This document shows positions 22,965 through 30,780 of a DNA stretch of 39,470 nucleotides, in pieces. Location of the stretch: assembly GCA_934446565.1 (NCBI GenBank), contig CAKSEO010000025.1, positions 1 to 39,470 on the forward strand, read 5' to 3'. Origin of the DNA: an uncultured Oscillospiraceae bacterium. Lineage in GTDB: Bacteria > Bacillota > Clostridia > Oscillospirales > Ruminococcaceae. Under the pieces are notes generated by a model, which searched no databases, was not told the DNA's origin, and saw only the letters and a program-made list of their open reading frames with translations. Position 1 is the first letter of the stretch. Each line of letters begins with the position of its first letter. The translations under genes and the position numbers were made by a program.

Positions 22965-23791
22965 ACAAGAATTACGAAAAGCTGATGAAGTGCTTCGAGT
23001 GCATGCAGAAAAAAGTCACATTCAAGCCGGAAATAGCCCTGATACTCGGCAGCGGACTCGGCGACTACGCGGACACGATGGAAGTAGTTGAAACGCTGGA
23101 TTATCACGATATCGAGGGATTCCCGGTGTCCACCGTACCTGGTCACAAGGGACGCTTCGTGTTCGGCTACGCGGGCGGAGTTCCCATCGTGGCTATGCAG
23201 GGCAGAGTGCATTACTACGAGGGCTACAAGCCGCAGGACGTTGTACTTCCGGTACGCCTTATGAAGATGATGGGGGCAAAGGTACTGTTCCTGACGAATG
23301 CAGCAGGCGGTATCAACCGCAGCTTTAACGCCGGGGATTTCATGCTGATAACCGACCATATCTCGATGTCAGTACCCTCACCGCTCATCGGCGAGAACAT
23401 TGACGAACTGGGCGTGCGTTTTCCAGACATGTCCGAGGTATACAGCCGCCGCCTGCGGAAGATAATCGAGAATTCCGCAGTGACTGCCGGAGTGCCGCTT
23501 CGAAAGGGCGTATACATCCAGACCACCGGTCCGCAGTACGAAACTCCCTCCGAGATACGCGCATACGAACGCCTCGGCGCTGACGCAGTGGGAATGTCCA
23601 CCGCCATCGAGGCGATAGCGGCGCGCCATGCGGGAATGGAGATATGCGGTATCTCCTGCATAAGCAACCTCGCCGCAGGAATATCAGTAAACCCCCTGAC
23701 GCACGCGGAAGTCCAGGAGACCGCCGACAGAGTTGCTCCGCTTTTCAAGAAGCTGGTAACTCAGGCGATAAAGGATATCCACAACGCATAA
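22961..23791 (+). CDS. Purine nucleoside phosphorylase
   Basis: Cleaves purine nucleosides with phosphate. The 276-residue protein belongs to the trimeric PNP-I type (guanosine/inosine specific): LILGSGLG, TVPGHKGRFVFG, MQGRVHYYEGY, FLTNAAGGIN, TTGPQYETPSEIRAY, and the terminal GISCISNLAAGI. ATGA overlap with the preceding gene. Together with ahcY it suggests salvage of purines after methyl transfer. It is followed directly by a terminator. Confidence 0.94.
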   Translation: MNKNYEKLMKCFECMQKKVTFKPEIALILGSGLGDYADTMEVVETLDYHDIEGFPVSTVPGHKGRFVFGYAGGVPIVAMQGRVHYYEGYKPQDVVLPVRLMKMMGAKVLFLTNAAGGINRSFNAGDFMLITDHISMSVPSPLIGENIDELGVRFPDMSEVYSRRLRKIIENSAVTAGVPLRKGVYIQTTGPQYETPSEIRAYERLGADAVGMSTAIEAIAARHAGMEICGISCISNLAAGISVNPLTHAEVQETADRVAPLFKKLVTQAIKDIHNA

Positions 23792-23796
23792 AAAAT

Positions 23797-23826
23797 TGCG
23801 CCCTTTTTCACGGAGGGCGCATTTTT
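23797..23826 (+). terminator. Terminator after purine nucleoside phosphorylase
   Basis: TGCGCCCT (23797-23804) pairs with AGGGCGCA (23814-23821), followed by TTTTT. It begins 5 bases after the stop codon. Confidence 0.88.
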
Positions 23827-23863
23827 CTGCCCTTTTTTGCGACTTAAAGGGTGAGGTGATAAT

Positions 23864-24424
23864 ATGGAAGATACCCAGATAATCGGGCTTTACTTCGCCC
23901 GCGATGAAGAAGCGTTGACCCGCTCCTCCGAGAAATACGGCGGGCTGTGCATGAGTATCGCTCAGCGGATACTTAACAGCCGCCCCGACTCCGAGGAATG
24001 CGTCAACGACACATGGCTGGGCGCGTGGAACTCTATCCCGCCCGCAAAGCCGCTCTCGCTCTCCGCGTTTCTCGGCAGGATAACCCGCAACCTCGCCGTT
24101 GACCGGCTCCGCAGGAAAACGGCGCATAAGCGCGGCTGTGGGGAGTACGCCTGTGCGCTGTCCGAACTTGATGAGTGCATTCCCTCGGACGTCAGCGTTG
24201 AAAAGCAGTTCGAATCCGCACAGCTCGCGGAGATAATTGAAAAGTGGCTTGCTTTCCTCCCCCGGGAAAAACGCGCGGTGTTTATCCTGCGTTATTTTTA
24301 TCTTAAACCAGTAGCCGAGGTAGCTTCCGACTTGGATATTACCGTAAGCAAAACCGCCGCAATTCTCCGCCGCGAGCGGATATCCCTGCAAAAGGCTCTT
24401 GAAAAGGAGGGTCACACGCTATGA
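23864..24424 (+). CDS. ECF-type RNA polymerase sigma factor
   Basis: A 186-residue sigma factor of the extracytoplasmic-function type. Region 2 spans about residues 10-90 (AQRILNSRPDSEECVNDTWLGAWNSIPP, FLGRITRNLAVDRLRRK) and region 4 about 120-180 (LPREKRAVFILRYFYLKPVAEVASDLDITVSKTAAILRRERISL). GTGAGGTG is the ribosome site. No sigma-A promoter is obvious in the 38 bases after the preceding terminator, so it may be autoregulated. The downstream gene overlaps by 4 bases and probably encodes its regulator. Confidence 0.9.
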   Translation: MEDTQIIGLYFARDEEALTRSSEKYGGLCMSIAQRILNSRPDSEECVNDTWLGAWNSIPPAKPLSLSAFLGRITRNLAVDRLRRKTAHKRGCGEYACALSELDECIPSDVSVEKQFESAQLAEIIEKWLAFLPREKRAVFILRYFYLKPVAEVASDLDITVSKTAAILRRERISLQKALEKEGHTL

Positions 24425-25116
24425 GCGACAAATTATTAGAAGCCGTCGGTGGAATATCCGAGCAATTCCTTTCTGAATGCGATGATTACGTCAGCCAGCG
24501 GAAAGCTTCACACCGCCGCCGGAAGATCACCCGAGTGACCGCGACCTGCGCCGCTGTTATCGCCGGCGCAGCTCTGCTGACCGGGGCTGTCTATTCGATA
24601 TTCCGCGTGAACTTCCCGAACAGCTTTGCGAACAGGACAGAACACAGCGCGGCGATTTATGACATCGAGCCGTTCAGAATGTCGATACAGCTCCCCGCCG
24701 GATGCGTCATCGAACCATCGGAAAACACGGAAAGCGGCTGGTCGCCGATGGATATCCGGCTGAATGGCAAAACAGTCGGCACGGCTGACTACAACATATT
24801 TGAGCTTTACGACGGCGTTGACCGCTCCGACCCGAACTTCTACAGAATGGTATACAATCAGCTAATGTTAAGCGCCCAGGCAAACTGGAACAACGATTAC
24901 ACTGTAATAAAGCAGGATGAGGTAAGCGAAAACGCGGTCACGAAAATCGGAATAGCGGCAGACTACGGAAGCGGAGCTCCCGGCGAAATAACCTATCTCC
25001 CGGGGATACTCGCATTTAATACCGACCTGTGCGTTTATGTCAACATTCGCTTTGAAAACGGCGTGTTCACAGATGAACAGCTGACAGACATAGCCGCCTC
25101 TATAACTCTCCTGTGA
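24421..25116 (+). CDS. Membrane-anchored partner (likely anti-sigma factor)
   Basis: A 231-residue protein with a cytoplasmic N-terminal helix region (EQFLSECDDYVSQRKASHRRRK), one transmembrane span (about 42-60, TATCAAVIAGAALLTGAVYS) and an extracytoplasmic domain of about 170 residues rich in beta-strands. The layout and the ATGA overlap with the sigma factor gene indicate an anti-sigma factor, but no zinc-binding anti-sigma motif is visible. The outer domain was not recognised. Confidence 0.72.
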   Translation: MSDKLLEAVGGISEQFLSECDDYVSQRKASHRRRKITRVTATCAAVIAGAALLTGAVYSIFRVNFPNSFANRTEHSAAIYDIEPFRMSIQLPAGCVIEPSENTESGWSPMDIRLNGKTVGTADYNIFELYDGVDRSDPNFYRMVYNQLMLSAQANWNNDYTVIKQDEVSENAVTKIGIAADYGSGAPGEITYLPGILAFNTDLCVYVNIRFENGVFTDEQLTDIAASITLL

Positions 25117-25180
25117 TAAAGCTCGACCTTCAGTTTCCGTTAAAACACTCCGGTAAATCCAACAAATCGAAAAGCAAAAC

Positions 25181-25227
25181 GCACCCGTCAGCTCCGATAC
25201 GGAACTTAACGGGTGCGCCTGTTTTTT
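25181..25227 (+). terminator. Terminator after the sigma factor operon
   Basis: GCACCCGT (25181-25188) pairs with ACGGGTGC (25209-25216), with a smaller nested stem, followed by GCCTGTTTTTT on the plus strand. Confidence 0.8.
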
Positions 25228-25267
25228 CTATCTTGTAAAGCATGTGATCAATGTACTTTGATCCAGC

Positions 25268-27379
25268 TTATTTCTTCTTTAAAAATGGAAGAGAAAACCC
25301 ATGCTTTCCGGAATTCTGACTTAAAAGTTCACTGAGCTTATCGTAACCGTTGAACACATTCTCGTTCTCTTTGGTCGTTTTCTTGTTTCCAGAGCTTAAA
25401 AAGTTTTCTGTAATATAGCTCAGCACCGCTGCTTTGGCCTCCTGTTCACATGTATGCGATTCAAGGGCTATGTCAAGAATTACCTCAAGATTCTTGGCAA
25501 CTGTGTTAACATCGTTCACGTTCTGGAATTTCTTTGCTATGAGCCCCGGATAGTCTATAACAAGAACATTCTGCGCTGACGGAGTGTTGAGAGGCACCGC
25601 CGATACCTTACCATGATCGCGGTCTATCGGAGCATTCCAATCAAACTGATCAGACGAGGTGAGCTCCTGCTTTTTCTCCGGCGGAGCATACTTTGCAAAA
25701 GCCAAGAATAGGAATACGGCCTTTTTTGTGCTGCCAAAAACATTGGGCGCCCATGCGGAGATCACTTTCTGCTCCTCGGGGTTGAACTTCTTTAATTCGA
25801 CCAGAAGAGAAATATCCTTGGAAGGCGCGTTCATGCCCTTATCCACTAAATTGCAGAAACGCAGGAACAGATCCAGCTGAAGATTGCCGCTGACGGATTC
25901 CTTGTCTATGCTGCGTATACGCGATACAAATCCGACCAGTTTATCCATTGACCGTGTGTCAGCTGTCAGCGGGTCGAGTTCAGTGAGATTAAACTTTTCA
26001 GAAGCACGCGGGATTATAACAAGCTTTACGATATGACCAGCGAGCTCATTTCTGCACACCGAAACGGCGCTGCTCATAACGGAACCTATCACCTCAGCCA
26101 TATCAGCAAGCTCAAGTATCCCAGCGTTCTTGACGATCGCGTCGATAAGCACCGTAAACTTAGGCAGAAAATACTCTGCAAAAAATGCATTGCGGTCGGA
26201 AGCATCGGATTGCAGATAACGATTTATTACAGAAACACAGTATTCCGACTCTGTCATATCGTATGTAGACTTGAGTATGGCAACGACCGAGCGGAAATCG
26301 CTGCTATACCGTTCGAGCTGAACGTCAAGATATTTGTTGACAAGATCCAAGAAAAGATCATTCCGATTCAGCTGCTTTTTTACAGCATAGTATGTCATGC
26401 CGTAAATATGCTCTATCAGCATACTTCTGAGATCGTTATCTTCTGTTGAAGGGTCGAAAATATAACTTAACAAGCTGTTATCTGAAGCAAAAAAACGATA
26501 GCCGATAATAAAATACAGCGAATTTATCAACCTGAGCTTTTCCTTTTCAGAAAGCAAAGAAAAGTTATCTCTCAGGACGTCATAAAATTGATTAGTCATC
26601 TTATAACCGCTGTGAGCTAAATTTGCCTTCTTCTCGTGCTCCCAGAAGTTGTCTATACAGCTATCAAGAAATTCATTGTCATCCATCATGCTACTGTACT
26701 TAAAGTACCCGCCGAATATCAGCGGAAGCTGTTCAGCAGATAAACTTTCATAGCTGCTGTTTTCAGCGAACTCAGAAAGCTGCCATATTTCCGCATATGT
26801 GGTGAGATCGTATTTGTAGTACTCGTCGAGCTTAGGAGTTATCTGGTTCAAGAGACGGTCGAGAGGCGGCTGCACACCACTGCACAGTGCGTCAGTAAAG
26901 CTGCTTATCATACCCTTAAAGCGCTGCTCGTCCTCTTCGTTGATACCAGCTATCCGTCTGTCAGGGGAAGAAAGGTCGAACGTATACCCATCAGGGATAT
27001 ACTGCATCGACAGATCTCTCCTGCTGGTAAAATAAACGTTGAAATCCTTATATGCAGAAATATCGTCAGTATATGTTATAAACCCGATCTTCTTTTTGAG
27101 TTCCACGGGAAGTGCTGGGATTATGACATTCATAAGCTCGACTGCCCTGATGGAAAGCTCTGCGTCAGTGCATGGCAACGAGATAAAAATAGACGCATGA
27201 TTTGCAGGAAGAGTAAAGAGCGCAAAGATAAACTTTTCCATCTCTTCCCTGGTTTCAAAGACCGCGCCAAGTATTTTTTGCAGTTCCTCCGGAGAATTGG
27301 TTGGATACTCCACCGGATAATCCACTGCTGGAATGTTTTCCCCCTCGGGGCGCACGAAGTCCTCGGAAAGGCCGTTCAT
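25268..27379 (-). CDS. GTPase-associated protein 1-like, N-terminally truncated
   Basis: About 703 residues from the ATG at 27379 (GGAAGG 5 bases before); the open frame runs on to 27418 and into insertion-sequence DNA. The start of the preserved part (EYPTNSPEELQKILG, LPVELKKKIGFITYTDD) resembles the middle portion of GAP1-type GTPase-associated proteins, which form part of multi-gene systems with predicted GTPases. The family's N-terminal beta domain is missing here, evidently lost at the insertion-sequence junction. The rest is helical repeats with a Lys-rich C-terminus (GFSLPFLKKK). No companion GTPase gene is present, so the protein may be non-functional. Base composition is more A/T-rich than neighbouring genes, hinting at transfer. 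Confidence 0.6.
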   Translation of the reverse strand: MNGLSEDFVRPEGENIPAVDYPVEYPTNSPEELQKILGAVFETREEMEKFIFALFTLPANHASIFISLPCTDAELSIRAVELMNVIIPALPVELKKKIGFITYTDDISAYKDFNVYFTSRRDLSMQYIPDGYTFDLSSPDRRIAGINEEDEQRFKGMISSFTDALCSGVQPPLDRLLNQITPKLDEYYKYDLTTYAEIWQLSEFAENSSYESLSAEQLPLIFGGYFKYSSMMDDNEFLDSCIDNFWEHEKKANLAHSGYKMTNQFYDVLRDNFSLLSEKEKLRLINSLYFIIGYRFFASDNSLLSYIFDPSTEDNDLRSMLIEHIYGMTYYAVKKQLNRNDLFLDLVNKYLDVQLERYSSDFRSVVAILKSTYDMTESEYCVSVINRYLQSDASDRNAFFAEYFLPKFTVLIDAIVKNAGILELADMAEVIGSVMSSAVSVCRNELAGHIVKLVIIPRASEKFNLTELDPLTADTRSMDKLVGFVSRIRSIDKESVSGNLQLDLFLRFCNLVDKGMNAPSKDISLLVELKKFNPEEQKVISAWAPNVFGSTKKAVFLFLAFAKYAPPEKKQELTSSDQFDWNAPIDRDHGKVSAVPLNTPSAQNVLVIDYPGLIAKKFQNVNDVNTVAKNLEVILDIALESHTCEQEAKAAVLSYITENFLSSGNKKTTKENENVFNGYDKLSELLSQNSGKHGFSLPFLKKK

Positions 27380-27419
27380 GAATGCCTTCCGCTGAAACTG
27401 TAGTGCTACAATATACATT

Positions 27420-28079
27420 GTACAAAAAAAGAAAAAGGATTGAGAGATAGACCAAAATCTGCTAGAATAAAGTTACCACACAAAATTCAAGTGAAAGAAG
27501 GTCTATCTCTCAATGAACAGTATAACACAAGAAATGATGTTTCGTCAATCCCTGATGAAATATTCTGAGAAATACGGAGTAAAATGAGCTTCAAGGAAAT
27601 ACAACAAGTGTCGTTCATATATTTACTTCTGGAAAGCTCGCTGGGACGGAACAGCTGAATCCCTTGCAGAACAATCCAAGCGCCCACATCACCACCCGAA
27701 CGAGCACACTCCTGATGAGCTGAAGCTCATCAGAGATATGCGGCGGCGCAACCCAAAGCTCGGTCTAACCGAGCTTTGGCACAGGCTTCGCAAACGAGGC
27801 TATACCCGCCGGGTCGAGAGCCTCTATCGAGTCCTCAAAAGGTTGGCTTTGCTTCCGCAAGCTCCAGCAAAGCCAACCTATAAGCCCAAGCATTACGAAC
27901 AACTTTGTTTATGGCTATGAGGAACACAGCACTTATTCTTCGGCTGATTTTCTTATGCGCGCTGTGAAGTGGTATAAACGGCGTGGCATAAAGATCGGTT
28001 TATTCGTGGATTAATGGAAAAGCCTACGCTGTTTCAGACTACCGCTGCAAAGCTCGGTATATACCATAAGCTCTTATAA
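27420..28079 (+). mobile_element. Degraded insertion sequence with broken DDE transposase
   Basis: The remnant starts near a palindrome TACAATATACATTGTA (27407-27422). A perfect 15-base inverted repeat (27439-27453 and 27500-27514) frames the transposase start at ATG 27513. The transposase reads MNSITQEMMFRQSL ... then a TGA stop at codon 25, continues in frame as a helix-turn-helix region (RPHHHPNEHTPDELKLI, MRRRNPKLGLTELW) to about 27900, jumps to a fragment of the catalytic core in another frame (YEEHSTYSSADFLMRAVKW), and ends with a third fragment (TTAAKLGIYHKLL) at 28079. It matches IS3/IS481-type transposases of clostridia. At least one stop, one frameshift and internal deletions make it dead. 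Confidence 0.8.
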
Positions 28080-28271
28080 ATCAAAGAAAAGAAGCACTTT
28101 CTCGATGCAGGTCAGTATTTCGATGTAAAAATCGACTACATTGAGTTGACACAGGACGAGTTCAATGCTAAGATGGCTGAATACACCGCCAATCTGCAGG
28201 CGTTCTTTTCCGAGGGCAACGCACTTCAGACCGAGATTATGGAGCAGTTGAAGAAGGTGAAGTATGAGTAA
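28080..28271 (+). pseudogene. C-terminal fragment of type I DNA methyltransferase HsdM
   Basis: Only the last 63 codons remain. The reading IKEKKHFLDAGQYFDV, KIDYIELTQDEFNAKMAEY and LKKVKYE then stop matches the C-terminal helix of HsdM subunits. The fragment is joined directly, and in the same frame, to the last piece of the dead transposase. Its stop overlaps the hsdS start by 8 bases, the usual hsdM-hsdS arrangement. The whole catalytic part is gone, so no methylation can come from this locus. Confidence 0.8.
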
Positions 28272-28824
28272 GCAACATAAATATGCCTTTGCAGACCTCT
28301 ACAATATGACATCCGGTATTTCGTCCACAAAAGAACAGGCAGGACACGGAGCACCGTTTGTTTCATTTAGTACCGTGTTTAACAATTACTTCTTGCCCGA
28401 TGAACTGCCAGAATTAATGGATACTTCGGAACGTGAGCAAGAGACCTATTCTATAAAAAAAGGCGATATTCTTATCACCCGAACAAGTGAGACCGTTTAT
28501 GAGTTTGCTATGAGTTGTGTCGCCCTAAAAGACTATCCAAGAGCAACATATAGTGGTTTTGTAAAAAAGCTTCGTCCAAAGACTACAGGCATTGCCTATG
28601 ATAAGTACATGGCGTTCTTTCTTAAAAGCAAATATTTTCGTAAGGTCATCAATAGTAACACCATCATGACACTTTGTGCAAGTTTCAATGAAGATATATT
28701 ATCTTTCTTAACGTTGTACCTTCCCGATTATGAGGAGCAAGTGAAGATTGGGGATATGCTCTACAACATGGAAAGGAAAATCATCGTAAATAAAAAGATA
28801 AATGATAATTTAGAAGCGGCTTAA
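28264..28824 (+). CDS. Half-length type I specificity subunit HsdS
   Basis: HsdS reads the DNA target for type I restriction-modification. This 186-residue protein has one target recognition domain (about 1-150; FADLYNMTSGISSTKEQAGHGAPFVSF, GDILITRTSET) and one coiled-coil conserved region (KIGDMLYNMERKIIVNKKINDNLE), ending at EAA. Complete HsdS has two of each, about 400 residues. It stops exactly where the linker to the second domain should continue. Half-length HsdS can dimerise in some systems, but its hsdM partner is destroyed here, so this is probably a relic. Confidence 0.78.
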   Translation: MSKQHKYAFADLYNMTSGISSTKEQAGHGAPFVSFSTVFNNYFLPDELPELMDTSEREQETYSIKKGDILITRTSETVYEFAMSCVALKDYPRATYSGFVKKLRPKTTGIAYDKYMAFFLKSKYFRKVINSNTIMTLCASFNEDILSFLTLYLPDYEEQVKIGDMLYNMERKIIVNKKINDNLEAA

Positions 28825-29006
28825 TGATCCTTTAACTCTGCAATTTTGATGATAGGTAAACCATCAGACGAGTATTCATCTTCAGAGAATGAGGTGCCGT
28901 TTATATACTCAGCCAAATCATAGAACGGGACCTCATCGAACCTGTCATTATGATGGTATTCAATCTGATTGAATGACTGATTTCGGAATAAACAAGCAGG
29001 TAACTT
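28821..29006 (-). pseudogene. Inverted HsdS target-recognition fragment
   Basis: Read on the minus strand, a frame too short to be noticed by length gives RFDEVPFYDLAEYINGTSF, then EYSSDGLPIIKIAELKDH and a stop at 28821-28823. The pattern (VPxxDLAEYINGxxF ... GLPIIKI) is the typical opening of an HsdS recognition domain. It runs tail to tail into the plus-strand hsdS, sharing the TTAA at the junction. It is a fragment of a second recognition domain in inverted orientation, suggesting a past inversion at an hsdM-hsdS locus. Confidence 0.65.
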
Positions 29007-29247
29007 TTACAGATAAACTTCAAATTTCGGTCAGTAGTAGTCCTCATAGTAGTAAAAAGCAGAGCTGAAATCTGCCCATTCACGCCCACAAATTGTTAGT
29101 TTTTATTCCATATACATCAAGAAAAGCAACCCGCTTTCCCTGTTTTATATGCGGAATTGGACTTTATTTCATGCCGTTATTCAGCAGTAAGTTAGTAGAA
29201 TTTATACTGCAAATATGTAATTATATGGTGTTTTTACTACCATAAAA
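29007..29247. other. A/T-rich intergenic stretch without a recognised gene
   Basis: No intact frame or known RNA seen. On the minus strand 29100-29165 reads IPHIKQGKRVAFLDVYGIKTN, faintly like an excisionase-type helix-turn-helix, but too short to call. Probably debris of the same decayed island. Confidence 0.4.
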
Positions 29248-29275
29248 AAACTCCAAAATCATGCTTTTGGAGTTT
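29241..29275 (-). terminator. Terminator at the end of the ppa-maf unit
   Basis: A perfect 11-base stem AAACTCCAAAA (29248-29258) with TTTTGGAGTTT (29265-29275), followed on the minus strand by a run of T. It lies beyond the structured repeat, about 210 bases after the maf stop. Confidence 0.8.
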
Positions 29276-29276
29276 C

Positions 29277-29456
29277 CAGCTTGTCGAAAAAATCGAATTT
29301 GCCCGCGAAGCGGGCTTTTGAAATCCGTTTTTTGCTCCGGGTTTCCCGGGGCAAAAAACATTCTATCCGCACAAGTGTCTAGGCTACGCCTTACGCTGTG
29401 CGCGTGGCGCGGATGTTCGGCGGAAAAGTCACTTTAGTGACTTTTTCGACGGCCTG
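29277..29456. repeat. Structured interspersed repeat, copy 2
   Basis: About 180 bases. Ends form inverted arms: CAGCTTGTCGAAAAAATC at the left and GACTTTTTCGACGGCCTG at the right. Inside are CCCGCGAAGCGGG, a long hairpin GTTTTTTGCTCCGGG with CCCGGGGCAAAAAAC, TCCGCACAAGTGTCTAGGCTACGCC, GCGCGGATGTTCG and AAAAGTCACTTTAGTGACTTTT. It is over 85 percent identical by eye to copy 3 except for a short internal deletion. It lies between the maf stop codon and the terminator at 29241-29275, in the same orientation relative to the gene as copies 1 and 3. Confidence 0.85.
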
Positions 29457-29457
29457 A

Positions 29458-29479
29458 AAGGAGGGCAAAAGCCCTCCTT
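29458..29479 (-). terminator. Hairpin after maf
   Basis: AAGGAGGGC pairs with GCCCTCCTT around an AAAA (TTTT on minus) loop, 6 bases after the maf stop. On the minus strand only TTTC follows before the repeat begins, as if the repeat had entered right after the hairpin and separated it from its T-run. Confidence 0.6.
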
Positions 29480-29484
29480 GATTA

Positions 29485-30054
29485 TTAAATTACGCCAAGC
29501 CTTTTAAGGCGCTGGTAGACTTCTCCCGCTGGCAGTCCCATGACGTTATAGTAATCGCCCTCGATGCGCTTTACCAGCAAAGCGCCTTTTCCCTGTATGC
29601 CGTACGCGCCGGCCTTGTCCATAGGTTCGCCGGTGGCGGTGTAATCCTCTATTTCCTGTTCGGTGAGCGGATAGAATTCCACAAGGGTCTCCTCCGCGAA
29701 TGTCGCGGAATCCCCGGGGGTTATCAGGGTAACTCCAGTGAAAACGCTGTGCTTCCTTCCTGACAACTTGCGGAGCATCTCCTTTGCGTGGCCGGGGCTG
29801 TGCGGCTTTCCCAGTATCTCGCCGTCTATTGCTACCACAGTATCGGCGGCGATTATAGTATCGCGGACGATCCCATCCGGGAATTTCCGCGCGGATATCT
29901 CCTCTGCTTTCTGCTTTGAGAGCAGCTTTACCGCTTCACACGGCGATATCCCATCAGGGAGTATCTCCTCGCCCTTTGCAGGGATGACCTCAAATTCCGG
30001 GCAGAATAATCCCAGCAGCTCACGGCGGCGCGGCGACTGACTTGCCAGTATCAT
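29485..30054 (-). CDS. maf: Maf-family nucleotide pyrophosphatase
   Basis: Maf proteins hydrolyse dTTP, UTP or modified nucleotides and limit their entry into nucleic acids. The 189-residue protein has the N-terminal ILASQSPRRRELL loop, AADTVVAIDGEILGKP, SGRKHSVFTGV and GAYGIQGKGA, all typical of the house-cleaning Maf family. ATG at 30054 shares one base with the ppa stop (TGATG), so it is translated after ppa by re-initiation. Its pairing with inorganic pyrophosphatase makes sense because Maf releases pyrophosphate. Confidence 0.93.
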   Translation of the reverse strand: MILASQSPRRRELLGLFCPEFEVIPAKGEEILPDGISPCEAVKLLSKQKAEEISARKFPDGIVRDTIIAADTVVAIDGEILGKPHSPGHAKEMLRKLSGRKHSVFTGVTLITPGDSATFAEETLVEFYPLTEQEIEDYTATGEPMDKAGAYGIQGKGALLVKRIEGDYYNVMGLPAGEVYQRLKRLGVI

Positions 30055-30626
30055 CACTTTTTACCGTGAGTGGTATGCTCCGGCTCGTAGGGGTGCTGTG
30101 CGCCGTAGATGTCGTTGTAGTTCTTTATGCACTGCTTGATGACCTCGACTGCCTGTTTCTGACCCATTACCTCATTTACGGCTGTCTCCTTGCCTTCAAG
30201 CTGCTTGTAAACAGAGAAGAAGTGGCGCATTTCCTCGAACAGATGGCTGGGAAGCGCTTCGATACCTCTGTATGCATTGTAGGTCGGGTCCTCGAACGGG
30301 ATAGCGATGATTTTTTCGTCGTTCTTGCCGTTATCCAGCATGGTGATGACTCCGATGGGGTAGCACTGTACCAGCACCAGCGGGTCTATCGGCTCATTGC
30401 AGAGCACCAGTACGTCAAGCGGGTCGCCGTCGTCAGCAAGGGTGCGCGGGATAAAACCGTAATTTGCGGGATAGTGAGTGGAGGTGTACAGGATACGGTC
30501 GAGGACTATCAGACCAGTCTGCTTGTCCAGTTCGTACTTTTTCTTACTGCCCTTTTCGATCTCGATCACCGCCATAAAATCATTGGGGGTTATTCTGTCA
30601 GGGTTGATGTCATGCCATATATTCAT
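30054..30626 (-). CDS. ppa: Inorganic pyrophosphatase, family I
   Basis: Hydrolyses pyrophosphate to phosphate and pulls biosynthetic reactions forward. The 190-residue protein contains the family I residues: [27 protein letters not shown], and the metal-binding [13 protein letters not shown] at 30626 was chosen because AAGGAGA is 6 bases before it; the longer frame to 30674 runs into the promoter. maf follows directly. Confidence 0.94.
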   Translation of the reverse strand: MNIWHDINPDRITPNDFMAVIEIEKGSKKKYELDKQTGLIVLDRILYTSTHYPANYGFIPRTLADDGDPLDVLVLCNEPIDPLVLVQCYPIGVITMLDNGKNDEKIIAIPFEDPTYNAYRGIEALPSHLFEEMRHFFSVYKQLEGKETAVNEVMGQKQAVEVIKQCIKNYNDIYGAQHPYEPEHTTHGKK

Positions 30627-30662
30627 ATTATCGTCTCCTTTTCGATGAGTTTTGCTGATTTT

Positions 30663-30691
30663 ATTATACAACATCGGCGCTGTATTTTCAA
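30663..30691 (-). promoter_or_regulatory. ppa-maf promoter
   Basis: TTGAAA (30686-30691) and TATAAT (30663-30668) on the minus strand, 17-base spacer. It lies back to back with the sporulation-type promoter of the dipicolinate synthase genes. Confidence 0.8.
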
Positions 30692-30714
30692 GTGCTTATT
30701 TTCTGAAATTTCGT

Positions 30715-30743
30715 CACCGCATGGGAGCATTATACATATTATG
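30715..30743 (+). promoter_or_regulatory. Candidate sigma-K-type promoter of the dipicolinate synthase pair
   Basis: CACC at 30715-30718, a 16-base spacer and CATATTATG at 30735-30743 fit the sigma-K pattern (mACm, 16, CATAnnnTA) except for the last base. No sigma-A promoter is seen on this strand before the gene. In Bacillus subtilis the homologous spoVF genes are sigma-K dependent. Confidence 0.55.
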
Positions 30744-30780
30744 GTATTGACCACAGTGGAGAGTATTCTGGAGGTGCGGT

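Noticed and set aside
29100..29165. Excisionase-like fragment on the minus strand
   Set aside because: Only about 20 residues resemble a helix-turn-helix; too short and without start or neighbours.
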